Assembly (NCBI RefSeq): GCF_010015445.1 | Contig: NC_053120.1 | Span: forward strand, 14,617,597 to 14,681,596 | Length of the DNA: 64,000 bases | Source: Perca fluviatilis | Taxonomy: Eukaryota > Chordata > Actinopteri > Perciformes > Percidae | Direction of reading: 5' to 3' | In this document: positions 1 to 13,900 of the stretch, piece after piece | Position numbering within the stretch: the first letter of the stretch is position 1 | Layout of the letters: each line of letters opens with the position of its first letter | Program-made: the position numbers and the translations under genes | The notes under the pieces: generated by a model | Databases searched by the model: none | Seen by the model: the letters and a program-made list of their open reading frames with translations, nothing else | What the model was told of the DNA's origin: nothing

Positions 1-1620
1 ATTAGATACACACAGGTACACAAAGTTTCAGAGGCCATCACACTGTAGGTTGAGAGAGAGAAACATGAACTATGCATTTTCACATCACCACTTCTGGCAT
101 GCATTTTGGCAATACCATTGAGTTGTAGGAGATGTATTACTATAAGTCTAAACTAACTCCCCCACCCACAGCACACATCCTACTGCATTATTATTATTTG
201 TCGGACTCTATGCATCTTCTTTGTGTCCCTTCAATTTCCACTGTCAGCTCTCTCCTGTCTCATATTTAATGTGAGGAATCTGCCCTGACTCACAATTAAA
301 ATAATAACAATAATCTCATCCATCTACAGCTTTGTGTTTACAGAATCGGTCTCTAGTCTAGAGTAATGATGACATTGAGCTTCAAACTTTTTTTTTAAAT
401 ATTGTGTTGCTGTTTTAATGTGTCTGTAACAACTTCACAATAAGTATGATCCACCTTTCAATCACATGCCTAAGGAAAACACAAACATGTACTTAAGTAG
501 ACAGGCAAAAAGATCCTACTGACATTAAATGCAATAAGGAACAAGATAGGAGATCAATGTGTGTGGTCACAGTGTCATTTTACTGTGAATCTACACTATG
601 TTCTCTTCTATATTTGGAAGTCATTGTTCATTATAAATGCAAAATGAGAAGTGCAAGGCTCAGAGAAATTTGATATCTTTAGTGTCTTTGTGTATCACAG
701 GCTGGTCATTGTTAAAGGGGCATATGATAGAGAACAGGATGGTAAGCGTAGCTGAGCGTAGTCTCATCAAAACCTTTATTCTTGCAGCATTTTTTCATTT
801 AGCATTTCAGGGATGAGTGACACCATGATTCAATAGAGTCCATATATTATCATTTGAGAGTTTGAGTAGAAAATGAGAAGCCAGTTTCAAAGCAGAGGTG
901 ACTAAATTGAGAAGGGCAACAGTTTAGGTCATGTCTCAATCTATGTATTTCCTCCTTATTCAGGGAAAACGGAGTACAACTTCATTTGATAGAAATGGAT
1001 AGCATTAAACAACCTATCACTTTTTTCATCATTGCACTCTTAAGAGCAGTAACAACTTCTGCATATTGTTAATATGGAGGTATTTAAATAAGCATTGGTG
1101 GAAGTAAATGAATAGATTTTGGGTATTATTGAAAGCTTCATCAAGAGGCATCCCATGCCAGAGACAGCACCAGGCTAACCACAGGCGTCCCTCACGTCAG
1201 GACAGCAGCTCAGACAACCGAGACTCATCAACTGTCTGTAATTCACCATTAAAGCAACAGCGGTTCTTTACAGGATTTGGGCTTATCTAGGCAGTCTGAT
1301 GTGAAACCAGTTGGAAAGGACTGGATTTGGTAAATGTACCGTCTTCTTCTGGAGAACGTGTGAACAGGTGAGGTTTTCACCACAGCTACATTAAAAACCT
1401 GACCCTAACCTCAAGAATTTAAGATAAGACCTTCATGGAAGTCTCACTTACTGAACATCATATGCTCTTCCAATGTACCACTGTACACAAAAAAAAAAGA
1501 TCTTTTAAAGAGAAATACTGGGAAATGGGATTATTTATTTCTTTTAATTTATTTTGTCATATTTTTGTAAGACCTGAAAAATAGTTAATAAAACTATTTC
1601 AAATGCATTTCATGTGTTGT
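1..1620. other. Non-coding left flank; possible 3' UTR of a plus-strand neighbour
   Basis: No open frame or splice pattern suggests coding here. The block is AT-rich and ends with a plus-strand AATAAA at about 1590, followed by T/GT-rich sequence, as at a polyadenylation site. In human the gene lying tail-to-tail with DDA1 is ANO8, so a 3' UTR of ano8 is a reasonable guess, but no ano8 coding sequence is visible. That identity is inference only. Confidence 0.25.
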
Positions 1621-3494
1621 TTAATTGTTCCTGCAAAAATCACGACTGCACATTTTTTCTTCACTCACAAATGTTTTCAATACTGGGAATAAAAATCTCC
1701 TTAAATCAAGGACTTACAATCATCTAGAAGTACCACATGACAAAACCCCAGTTTCAATGCGGTTTTATTTCAGCAAAGCTAAAAAGAACATATCTGATGA
1801 TCTAACACACATGAAGTGGGGCAAGGCTTAGGGTGTTGCAGAATAGTCTATCCGAGCAGAAGCATACTGTGGTTTTACGCTTAAGTAACAGACAGTATTT
1901 ACACTGTAGGTAGGAAGATGACTGACCTCACTCTCAAACCACATTGCAGCATCGACCGAAAAAAGGACAGGAAGGACAGGAGGCTTCGATGTGACTCTGC
2001 TGGGCAGTGATATTTAATAGTTAAAAAAAAAAGCTTAATTCAGTGTTGTACAGTATATGACACCAATACAAACTGAAGCTCAGGAACAAGGCAGGATGGC
2101 GACTGCACTTTGCTGTGCATGCTATGGCTGAAAATAAAACGTCCCTTTAAACCCCGTGTTCATCTAAGCCAGCTCTCGGACAAAAACCCTCTAGGGCTGT
2201 CACAAAGACAGGGCGAACAGTACAGCTATCCCAAGCCCTGAGCTGGGGGAGCTAAAGGGTCCAAACCATGATGACAGATTGTAAGGCCTCTAGGCTAATA
2301 CCTTCCACAGTCACACAAGATAACACCACAGCCCCAACACCCCTTAAGTTTTATTACTGGTCCAGAAGTAGAATACCCAGCCGTGAAAACATCAACATGC
2401 AAGGCAAGGTAACATCCACCGAGCACTGCGGCTCTTTCCTTCACTTTCACAAAGGTCCTTTTTCTATCGTATCCATGGGCATGAATTATTTTACAAAAAG
2501 GCAGACACAAACATTGGATAAACTAATTCTGGTACTGGCAATTATTTACACACATCATAACATTCTTTTCTTTTCCTTTTCCAGACATTCCTTTACATAT
2601 TTTTCTTCGCTATCTGTGCTGTTACATTGTTGTGCAACTAAAAATTTACAATTTACAACTATGTATGCAAGTTCAACTTTTTCCTTATTTTTCTTTTATG
2701 TCCTTTGATGAAAGAGCAGCGAAAACTCACAGAAAATCCCACTCTCACTAGCCTCGTTTAGCCAGAAGGTGGTGCTAGATGTAAAAAATATTTCTCAGAA
2801 ACACCACCACGACATTTATCCTACAAGAACAAGTCCCAGAATATAATGAAGGTATGCATATTCACCATAAACACACATCTACGGGGGATTCTGGAAGAGT
2901 TGCTTCTACTTTGTGCGGTTCTTCACAGTGCAGTCTTAGTTCAGTGTGGAGAAATGTCGCAATGCCCCCATGTGGTTGCAGAGTGGGCAGTGAAACTGAG
3001 AGGGTGGGCACTGTGGCTGGCAGGAAGCTCATTGCCATACATAAACAATAACAGTTATAATAAAATTAAAACAGTAACAAAAAGTTATCTTTGCACAAAT
3101 CAGGACAGACTCTCCAAGTGACAGGCTACACAAGTCATGTACCAGTTATGAGACTGATTTCAAGGGTAGTGTCTGACTTTATCTGTCAAGTCCCTCTCTA
3201 AACTTACATCAACTCTGACACTTTCTCAACTATTCATTCACCTCAAGCATACAGTACAACACACTCACAGCTTAGCATGCATACAATCATAAACACATGT
3301 ACTATTACACAGAGAGTACCCAGCATAAACCAACAGTGGTTTTCAAATCTTTTCTGGTTACATCATTTTAACGCACACAATTTTTACACAATAGATGGCT
3401 GCTTTGTTGACAGGTATTTCCCTACTTCCACATATTTCATCTATTGGTGATGCCAGGAAAGGAATCCTGCCATAGTGCAGAATGGCCAGAAGTA
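1621..3494. other. AT-rich non-coding flank downstream of DDA1
   Basis: No convincing coding exon. Short open frames on both strands have no family resemblance. Several minus-strand AATAAA hexamers (plus-strand tttatt at about 1765 and 2349) could be distal polyadenylation signals of DDA1, so part of this block may be an extended 3' UTR. Confidence 0.35.
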
Positions 3495-5099
<1,605 letters not shown>

Positions 5100-6045
5100 G
5101 ATGGTAGAAATATCCAACGCCGACTTGTGGACTTGGCTTGGTGTCTGTTGTGCTGACCGTGATGGCAGGCAATGTGAGTATGTTAGCCGCGCTAGCTTAC
5201 AGGCTAGCTAACCGAGACAGCTGTCCTATCGGGTCCTCTTGACAAAGAAAACAATAGCCTTCACACACACGTTGTTGTTTAGATCCCAGTGTCCATGAAA
5301 AAATGATACTACACATAGAGAACATAACCCAGTATGTCATTGCATGAGTTAGCAAAGCTAGTTGCACAGGACTACTTCAGCTAGCATGATGGCTGGATGT
5401 TAGCGATGCTTCATTGGCCACGCCCTGAGAGCGGCCATTGGTCTAGCCCTGCTCCCACGTGGTTGTAGTTTGACCTGACAGCCAATCATTAAACACAACA
5501 GATCTTGGGCCCTCTCCCACATGATGAGCTTCATTATAAAATAGACATCACCAGCTACCAACGGTGGAAGAAGTATTCAGATCCTTTACTGATACCAAGA
5601 GATCCATTGATATTTAAAACACATATTAGTATAATCAATTTGAAACTAAAAGGCATTGACAGGAATTGTTGCAGTTCAAGCTTGTGATTTTAGGTTTTAC
5701 TTTAACATGGTTAAGGCTGCAACAACGCTTCTGTCCTTTTTATTAGAATGCATCTACTTTTCTGTTTCTTTTCTGATGTGTTTTATACAGGTATATTCTC
5801 TTTCCAACTATCTCACGCTACAACACAATAATAGTATTATCAATAGGCTAGTATATCCTGTTGTATGACCATCACAGTATAGAAAGGTAAGCTTTAAATT
5901 AACCTTACTTTGTTACAGCTGAAGGGAAAACAACATCATAATTGGCTCAATGGTTTGCTGGGTCTTGATTTCTGTAGTCTTCCTCACACCTCACTGGCAC
6001 CTGCCTTCTGGACTCCCTACAAACAGTTACCTAGCAACAACAGCC
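5100..6045. promoter_or_regulatory. DDA1 upstream region / DDA1-ABHD8 intergenic spacer
   Basis: The DDA1 5' UTR and promoter must lie just right of 5099, in somewhat CpG-richer sequence around 4,900-5,450. No TATA box is obvious. From about 5,550 to 5,940 the sequence is AT-rich with nothing recognisable. An X-box-like element is at 6026-6038. Confidence 0.35.
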
Positions 6046-6053
6046 ATGGCAAC
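6026..6053 (+). promoter_or_regulatory. Double X-box-like (RFX) motif
   Basis: GTTACCTAGCAAC (6026-6038) fits the RFX X-box form GTNRCC(0-3N)RGYAAC with a one-base spacer. A second half-perfect copy, GCCATGGCAAC, follows at 6043-6053. RFX sites usually sit close to starts of ciliary genes, and MHC-II-type promoters also use X-boxes. This is a motif match only. Confidence 0.35.
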
Positions 6054-6141
6054 TGCCACAGCACCAGCTCATGATACTGGTGACTGGGATGCTGATACGA
6101 TGGAGGGAATCTTCTTTGCCATTGTGGAATATTTTCCAAAG
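6046..6141 (+). CDS. Possible first coding exon, 32 codons, unidentified
   Basis: An ATG at 6046 overlaps the second X-box half. It opens 32 codons starting MATATAPAHDTGDWDADTME and ends exactly at AAG|GTAACT, a good donor. I do not recognise the peptide. The WDAD stretch recalls the acidic start of eIF3j-like proteins, but the rest does not follow. No partner exon was found downstream, so it could be a chance frame or a non-coding first exon. Confidence 0.2.
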
Positions 6142-6789
6142 GTAACTTGAGAAGATTTGCGTGAAACAGACATTTTAAAATATTGAAATAGTGACAAATA
6201 GGATGCCTTTCTCTTTGTTCTTTCCATGTCACAACCATTACAAAATCGATCTTGCAAAAATGTTTCAAACTTAGTAAATTAATGACAGTTTTCCAACATT
6301 AAAGTAATGAAAAAAACATGATGACAATATTTGGTACCAGATTAAACCAGACTTAACAGATTTAACAAACCAACCAAATTGAAATAGAGATAGTGACTTG
6401 CTGTAGCTAACTTGATCTCGTCCGGCTCGTTGTGGCCCTGATAGAGAAGAATGCCATCCCCACCCCACAAACTCTGGACCCATCTCAGCTCATAGGTAGG
6501 CCTATTACACATCTACACACTACATCGTGGAGCAAATAGATAATTGGTAGAATAGTGCATCGATTAATTCGTCACCTCAAGTAGCAGTTATGGCCAGAGG
6601 TATTGTAGTATAATGTAATATATAGTGAACTCAGAGAAAGATTATCTTTTATGGACAAGTTGCTTTCACATTTTTAATTTATTTTAAAAATCCATTACTT
6701 TATAATTCAATAAGACTACTCCTTACACCACATATAGAGCACATCATTATCCTCTCCCGTCACATAGCAGCAGGGGGGCAGCTCATCAC
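6142..6789. other. Intergenic, nothing recognised
   Basis: AT-rich sequence with no splice-bounded open frame, no repeat family I can name and no conserved motif. Confidence 0.4.
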
Positions 6790-7147
6790 ATCCACAAGCT
6801 GAACCGGGTTGCAGTGGTTCAGTCGCACCGACACAGTGAAAGGAGACACATCCGGCGGAGCTCATACCGGTGCGTCTTCAAGCGCCGTCACCAATATTCC
6901 AACGTGGAAGTGGAGTGCTGGAACATGTTGATATTTTGGAGCTATACCTCAGTACCACAAAGAGAGATGTGCTGTCAGTCGGCTAACACTGGCCGCCATG
7001 TGGAGGCTACCTACAGGACAACAGAATCCAGATAAATTAGATTATTGGATTGACTGCAACAGATTACAGCTCTCGTCATTAGGCCTACTTCCTCGGTGCT
7101 TCATAAGAAAACTACATTATTTCACGCGAATAGTTGAAAATATAAAG
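6790..7147 (+). promoter_or_regulatory. Probable ABHD8 promoter and non-coding exon 1
   Basis: This is a locally GC/CpG-richer patch in an AT-rich background, ending at the strong donor AAAG|GTAAGC (7147/7148). The ABHD8 coding exon begins after an acceptor at 10931-10932 with only 10 bases before its ATG, so a separate upstream 5' UTR exon is required. This is the best candidate. The transcription start is not defined. Confidence 0.45.
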
Positions 7148-10100
7148 GTAAGCATTTTTCTTTAATGGCATCTATTTCTCTTTGAACTTGTCTGTGTTGT
7201 TTTGTCATATTATACTTTATAGTGTAAATTATTGGCAACAGACAATACATCGCTGCATATGAAGTTGCGTTGCAGTTAACATAGACAAACGGGTTATTGA
7301 GTTATTTGAGTTTTGTCAAAAATATGCCATTTATCAATAGAGTAGGCCTAAGGGAAAATATTCTGGCACTTGCCTTATTATTATTAGTGAATAGATGGGG
7401 CCCATTCACCCTAAACACTAGGTAGCCTAAACAAGTTTTATTTTACCAAAATCTGCGACAAAGCTATTTTAGTAATGATGTTCCATGTGTGAACAGTTGT
7501 TTGGTTTTTTGCTCAAATTGGTATCAATTATGACCTGTTATATGAATCTGTGAGCTCGACGTTTTTGCTGAATGGCCACTATAACTGTCCAATTTGAACA
7601 ACATGCACACATGACTGAACATTATTATTGAGTCAGAGCATTTGTCTTCATATAGCAAGCAACATATAGGGAGTGAGGTTATATTCATCTTCGGGTGTGC
7701 AATACACAGGACAGTTCTTTTTATGCTGAAACTATCCTGCAAAAATCCATAAGAAATATACATTTCAAAGATAAACAGCACTATTTATTGATTAAATCGT
7801 GGCATAAAACAGTAAGTAAGTGCAAAATGGATTAGGATTCATGTTCACATAATTTAGCAAGCCAGGGTCTATCAACAGTGAACCTACTGTAGTTGTTTTT
7901 AATCCCCCATGGGGACAGTCTCTGCTCTTTACTGGACATCAGTCACTGTGATTGTGTCTGACCTGCGTGGATCATTATATAACAGCCTCTAGCAGCCACT
8001 GTCAACAGAAGCCACTTAACAGTAGTAACCACAAGGGGAATCAAACTTGCTGCAGTTCTTCATCATACAGTACGATGTCCAAATGGAAGAGATCAAGCAC
8101 AGAGAAGCAAACTCACATAATAATAAGACACAGCACTAGGATATTATTGAAGATAGCAGTGTTTTCTTTACGTATCATATTCTGTTCAATCAGTTAGGGA
8201 TGCACTATTGTGACTGAGGTGGTCAGTTCCTTGGACCAGCTTTATAATTGGGGTGTAAAAGTCAAATTGTTGCCTTCACCTTTCCCTCATTACTGTCACG
8301 ATTAGCCCATGGTCTAATGGGCAGGTATTCCCAGGTGTGATTTTGTGTTACGTTGCTTAAAAAGAGCACAGAAACAACCTCCTGTCTAGGCAGTCCCCAG
8401 TGCTGTACCAAATATGGTCTGGTTTGTAATGATGAGGCCTAATCGTTGCCAATACAGATATTTTTTGTGTATTCTACCAAACTGAATAAATTGTGATATG
8501 CAAGGAAGAATTGTGATAATACAAATGAGAATCAAATCAGCATGCACTTGCATCATGCACGATGCAGGCCATTTTCACAGCCTCAATTAAGACGAGAAGA
8601 TTGGACAGATTGTATTACTAAATTGAAAAGTCTTTTGCTCAGTTATTTGCCAGCCCCTGATGTTTTCCTGCAAGCATGTCTTATGATGGAGCTAGTTTAT
8701 ATATATATTAAACTAGATTAGAGTGACAAGGGAGACTGCGACGAAAAAGAGCTAAGGACATGCATGGCAAGACAGAACTTTACCACACAACACCACCTCT
8801 GTATTTGGTTTTTATCAAAAACCATTGGTCTATTTTTAAGTTACTTCTAATATCTGAGGTGTATGAGTTGAATCTGGGGGTGATGGTGGATTTATGGGAG
8901 TTTTTATGTCTGTAAGGGTAGAAAAACGTAAATATATGTCTATACTTGTGTCAATGTTTGGGGTGAATGGACACTAAGAAACCGAACAGAAAAAAAGAAT
9001 TGCTTATATCTCAGGTCACACCTTGTGTCTGGATAATGGATACCTTTTGATGTGAAGATATTATTAGTTGAATATGTCACCCTCAGTGACATCAAAATGA
9101 CCTGCTCAGCTTCTGACAGTTGGTTGGCAAATAGCACTGTACAGCACTGCTGTTTGGATAAAGGATGTGCAAGTGTAAGCAGAAAGGGCATGAGAATAGC
9201 CAGCGAAGCAGGAATATTACATTGTGTCCATAATCCCCAGATGAAAGATGAAACAAAACAAACAGAAGGTAAAACTATCGCCGCACAGTGTCACTGTTTT
9301 CATCGAGAGAGGAGATGAACAGATTGTGTTGTGTGGACTTAGACCGAGAGACCGAGAGTATAATCCCCTCTAGCATGAAGGGGAGCAACAGGGAGGAAGG
9401 ATAATGCCACAAGCAGAGAGACTTGCAGACCCTGATCGGCTGCTGTGCTTTGGCATTGGTAGATAATCAACTGATACCTAACACGTGCTGTTTATACTGT
9501 ACTTGTACTGTGTATGAGACATTCATTCTTTGATTATTTACTTCTCTGATGGTTCGTGGTTTTAAATATTAAAACCTTACCTTTTTAACGTGCACATTTA
9601 GCATTTCTCCACATTATCATAAATGTAAGGGGTGTGTGCGTTTTCTCTATATGAGATTAATTTACACCAAAGTAATCTCCTTTAATATTTAATATAATTT
9701 AAAAAGATTGTTTACTGGGCCATACTACAAAAAAATTACCATTAATTACCTTTGGTTGTTTTGTGGATTGACAGACAGTATGGCAGTGTGCGCCGGTGCA
9801 GAGTGATCACATGGCGGACAGCTTTAACTCAGGGAGCTATTATTGGTCCGGTCTATTAATACCCCCAAAGTCTGCACCGAGGGACGATGCTGTTACGTCT
9901 GACAGAAAGTCTCAAGGGTTTTCAGTTGGAATTTAACACCAGATTGTAAAGGCACATCTTTGAATGGTGCATGTATTGTACGTTCCCAGATGCTCATTTA
10001 ATGTAGAGATTTAAAGATGTCTGAAGTTAAGAAAACTTTTTAAAAATTGCACAACATAACACTGCAATAGAGTGATAATACAGCAATTTTGATGCTTTGG

Positions 10101-10932
10101 ATGCTAATATTTGGGAGTTAGTAGAATACAATGTTATGACAACAATATACTGAGTGATGTTCTTTTAAAAAAAAAAGTGTATATAGTAAACATAAATGTG
10201 CAACTTATAGAACTTACAGTAGGTAGAAATACAGGTTAAACATCTAATCAGATGTGTTATCAAAGAATTAAAACAGAGGTATGTACAAAATGAACTTAAT
10301 GATGATTCCACCATCTGCTCATTTTCTGCATATTAATCAATACACCAAAATTATAATTGCTGATGTGAATTTTTAAAACTCTACCGTTGTCTAATTTGCC
10401 ATAGTATATGGAGTGTGTTTGTTTTACATTTTTACGGTTCTCTCTGTTGACTTCTCTCTTTTTTATCAAAATTTACGTCAATATAACTTGAATTCTTTTA
10501 ATATATAGTACATTTGAACATCACAAGTTGTAAATAAGTATACTTTGATATTTTTATGTTTGTGATAAGCCAGTACTGGCCAATAATAACAGACCTTAGA
10601 TGTATTTGTAAGAAGGGCTCCAATTGACAGAAAATACACTTCACCACTGAATGATGTTGATGTGTTGAGGGTGTTTATGTATTCAAACCTGATTCAAACT
10701 TAATGGTTAACAGAAATAGAGTTGATTAGTTAATCTAGATTGTTAGGCTTCACTTAAAGATATTTTACTAGTTTACCGACCTTTATAGTCTATATAAGTT
10801 GAATGGAGTACTTGCTTGTAAACATGTTCATTTTATAGTTTATGTACCTTTGGTTTTCTTTGACCTTGTTTCATTCATGTTTGCATGTGGTGCTGATTTA
10901 TGTGTATTTTTATATGAATGTATTCCCTACAG
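7148..10932 (+). other. Probable ABHD8 intron 1
   Basis: About 3.8 kb of AT-rich sequence between the candidate 5' UTR exon and the first coding exon. No coding exon or intact transposon is recognised. A short GC-richer patch at about 9,780-9,900 could be an alternative first exon, but nothing confirms it. Confidence 0.4.
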
Positions 10933-10942
10933 ACTGGCAGCC

Positions 10943-13900
10943 ATGCTGACCAGCTTTATGGAGGGTCTTCTCTGCTGCCTGACCTCAAAGTCGTCCAACG
11001 TTGTTGTTCCTGTAGAAACCTCAGAACTAGCTGATGGCTATGAGTTTGTGGAGGTGAAACCAGGCCGCGTCCTGCGGGTTCGACATATCATCCCTGACCG
11101 GCAGGTGGTGGAGGAACCCACTGGGCAGGGTGGGAGTATCAGCTGCAAACGAAAGATCACAGTATATCGTAACGGACAGCTATTTATTGAGAACTTGGGT
11201 GACAGGGCGAGTGCAGAGCTGAAAAACTGCCAGAACGGGGAGACAGACCCAAACAGCATTGTAGAGGTTGAACTGACAGACTGTGGTAACTCCTCACCGC
11301 CCGCCACCATGCCTGAGGCCAGGTCTAAGTCTGTCACAGCTGGAACAGACGGATCAGCTGAAACAGGAGCAGAAAGAGAGGCACCTGCTGCTGGACAGAC
11401 CGGCCAGTCGCAGCAACTCAGGAAGCGCAGGCGGAAGCCCAAGCGCACAGTGGTGATCGACTGTGAGAGGAAGATATCAGCCTGTAAAGGGACACATGCA
11501 GACGTGGCTCTGTTCTTCATCCATGGAGTGGGAGGCTCACTGGACATCTGGGGAAGCCAGTTGGACTACTTTTCCAAGCTGGGCTATGAGGTGATCACCC
11601 CAGACCTGGCAGGTCACGGAGCCAGCTCAGCACCGCACATAGCTGCTGCATACACTTTCTATGCCCTGGCTGAGGATATGAGACTTATCTTCAAGAGATA
11701 TGCACGGAAGAGGAATATTCTCATAGGACATTCTTATGGGTAAAAGATCACATGATTACACAGCTAAATTGAAAGAGAGGATTTAGGGGACTCCAGGATA
11801 TGCCAAAAATAGTTAAATATCACTATTAAAGTGAGAGAGTGAAAGACACTTAACTGTATCTGTTTCGTTGCCCATAATATTAAGTATGAGAAGCCCATGC
11901 AATATGAGCATGTTCTTATTTATAATATTGTGTAATTCCATCAATTTCAATATCAGTGAACTGGACATTGACATAGTTTTAGTTTATAGTTTTATGTTTA
12001 TGTTTAATAGTTGCTTAATCATTTCGTTTATTTAATAAGCAAAAATGCCAAACATTTGCTGGTTTCAACTTCTCAAGTGCTTTTGCATTTGCTTTTCAGT
12101 TATAGGATATTTATGATTGTATTTGTATTGTACTGTAAAGTGAGACTCATCTCCTTTTACAAATGACTTTTTCTTATTGACTTTATAAGCAATAAGATGC
12201 ACCAGTTCTCAATCCAATACATTCAGTGGATTTGCCATTGCAGCTGTATTTGGCACTGTATGGCTAATTAAGAAACTTTACATAGATATTGCTGTGTAAC
12301 TGATACACTACGTTTTAGGGTTTATTTTTGTCTAAATTTTGTGCCACTTGTAGCCACAGTGGTTACAAGTGGTCTCTGGGAGATTTTAATGTGTAATTTT
12401 CCCTATAGACTGAAGAATTGATTGATTCATGTGATAAGTATATGACAGATGTGTTACTACCATACTCACTGTTTATTTTACAGTTGCAGCTATTCAATAT
12501 TATAGTGTTACAGTGCTTTGATTTCTTCTGATGAATAAGTTTATATTAAATACGTACATTCTAAAATGCCAGAATTGTCATTCCCAATACACTTTTCAGA
12601 TACAGTAGGCCTATATACATTCTAACTATACTAAAACAAACATAAGCATGTTTACCCTGGTTGTCCTAGCCTGTCCTATAACCAGCCTTCTGTTCTGCTC
12701 TCCTAGTGTGTCATTCTGTACCTTCCTGGCCCACGAGTATCCGGAACAGGTCCACAAGATGGTGATGATCAATGGAGGTGGTCCTACAGCTCTGGAGCCA
12801 AGCCTCTGCTCCATCTTCAACCTGCCCACCTGTGTGCTTCATTGCCTCTCGCCGCTGCTAGCCTGGAGCTTTCTTAAGTAAGACAGGCAGCAACACAACA
12901 GTAACAGTAACAATGTTACCAGTCAAAATGATTAATAAACATGTACTGTAATTGGTCTTCTATGCTATTTTATTTGCAGAATCTGGAGCAGAAGCTTAAA
13001 TAACTGATTGTGATAGGGTGGTATGAAATACAATAGAATGTAACTTAAAGCTGCAGCAGATAGCTCTCATGGATTAACATTTATTTAGAAATAATGAAAA
13101 TAAATAATCGCATTTGGAAGGCAAAAAGAAACAAAAACAATGAGCATCATAAACATGCAGTGGCATCAAGTCTGTAGTATGTGGAGACGTCTGAGGCTAA
13201 CAGCATGGCTGTGTCCTGACCATCAGTTCAAATATCTTCAACCTCCCAAACTTACCTAGCAGCTGTTATCAAATGAACAAGAACTGTTCCAACTGAAATA
13301 CCAAAACATTTATGTTGCTAGCTACGGTCAAGTGTGATATTAACGCTCATTCTACCTCCATGTGGCACTGTGTTGTGTTAATTTCAACCACAGTTTATTG
13401 TAATCAGAATACTGTTTTTTTTTTTTTTTAAGCCATTTGTAATTCAGGTGAATCTCCTTTGCTCTGCCCCCTACAGGGCTGGCTTTGCTCGGCAGGGTGC
13501 CAAGGAGAAGCAGCTGCTAAAAGATAACAACGCCTTCAATGTGTCGTCCTTTGTGCTGCGCGCCATGATGAGCGGGCAGTACTGGCCTGAGGGGGACGAG
13601 GTCTACCATGCTGAACTCACAGTGCCCATCCTGCTGGTTCACGGCATGCACGACAAGTTTGTCCCCATCGAAGAGGACCAACGCATGGCGGAGGTGAGTG
13701 GGCCTCTTCAACCCCCAAAGGCCTAAAAAACACTATTAAAAACACTGCTGTCATAGTGTGAGCCAAATGTTTGGTTAGAGTGAACTGAGAGAACCAGATG
13801 GTCAAAATTAGTCAAGTTTTTTTGTCCGGGTCATAAAAAATAACATCAAAATGAAACCTTAGATTTTATTTTCTGATGGTTTAGGCCATGAAGCACCATA

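Noticed and set aside
2268..2708. 146-codon plus-strand frame
   Set aside because: No family resemblance, AT-rich composition, lies in the DDA1 3' flank and lacks splice or promoter context.
5100..10900. MRPL34, expected between DDA1 and ABHD8
   Set aside because: No match to its conserved C-terminal part was seen on either strand.
10799..10942. Upstream in-frame extension of the ABHD8 first coding exon to an ATG at 10799
   Set aside because: It crosses the acceptor at 10931-10932, encodes hydrophobic non-family sequence, and the conserved protein starts at 10943.
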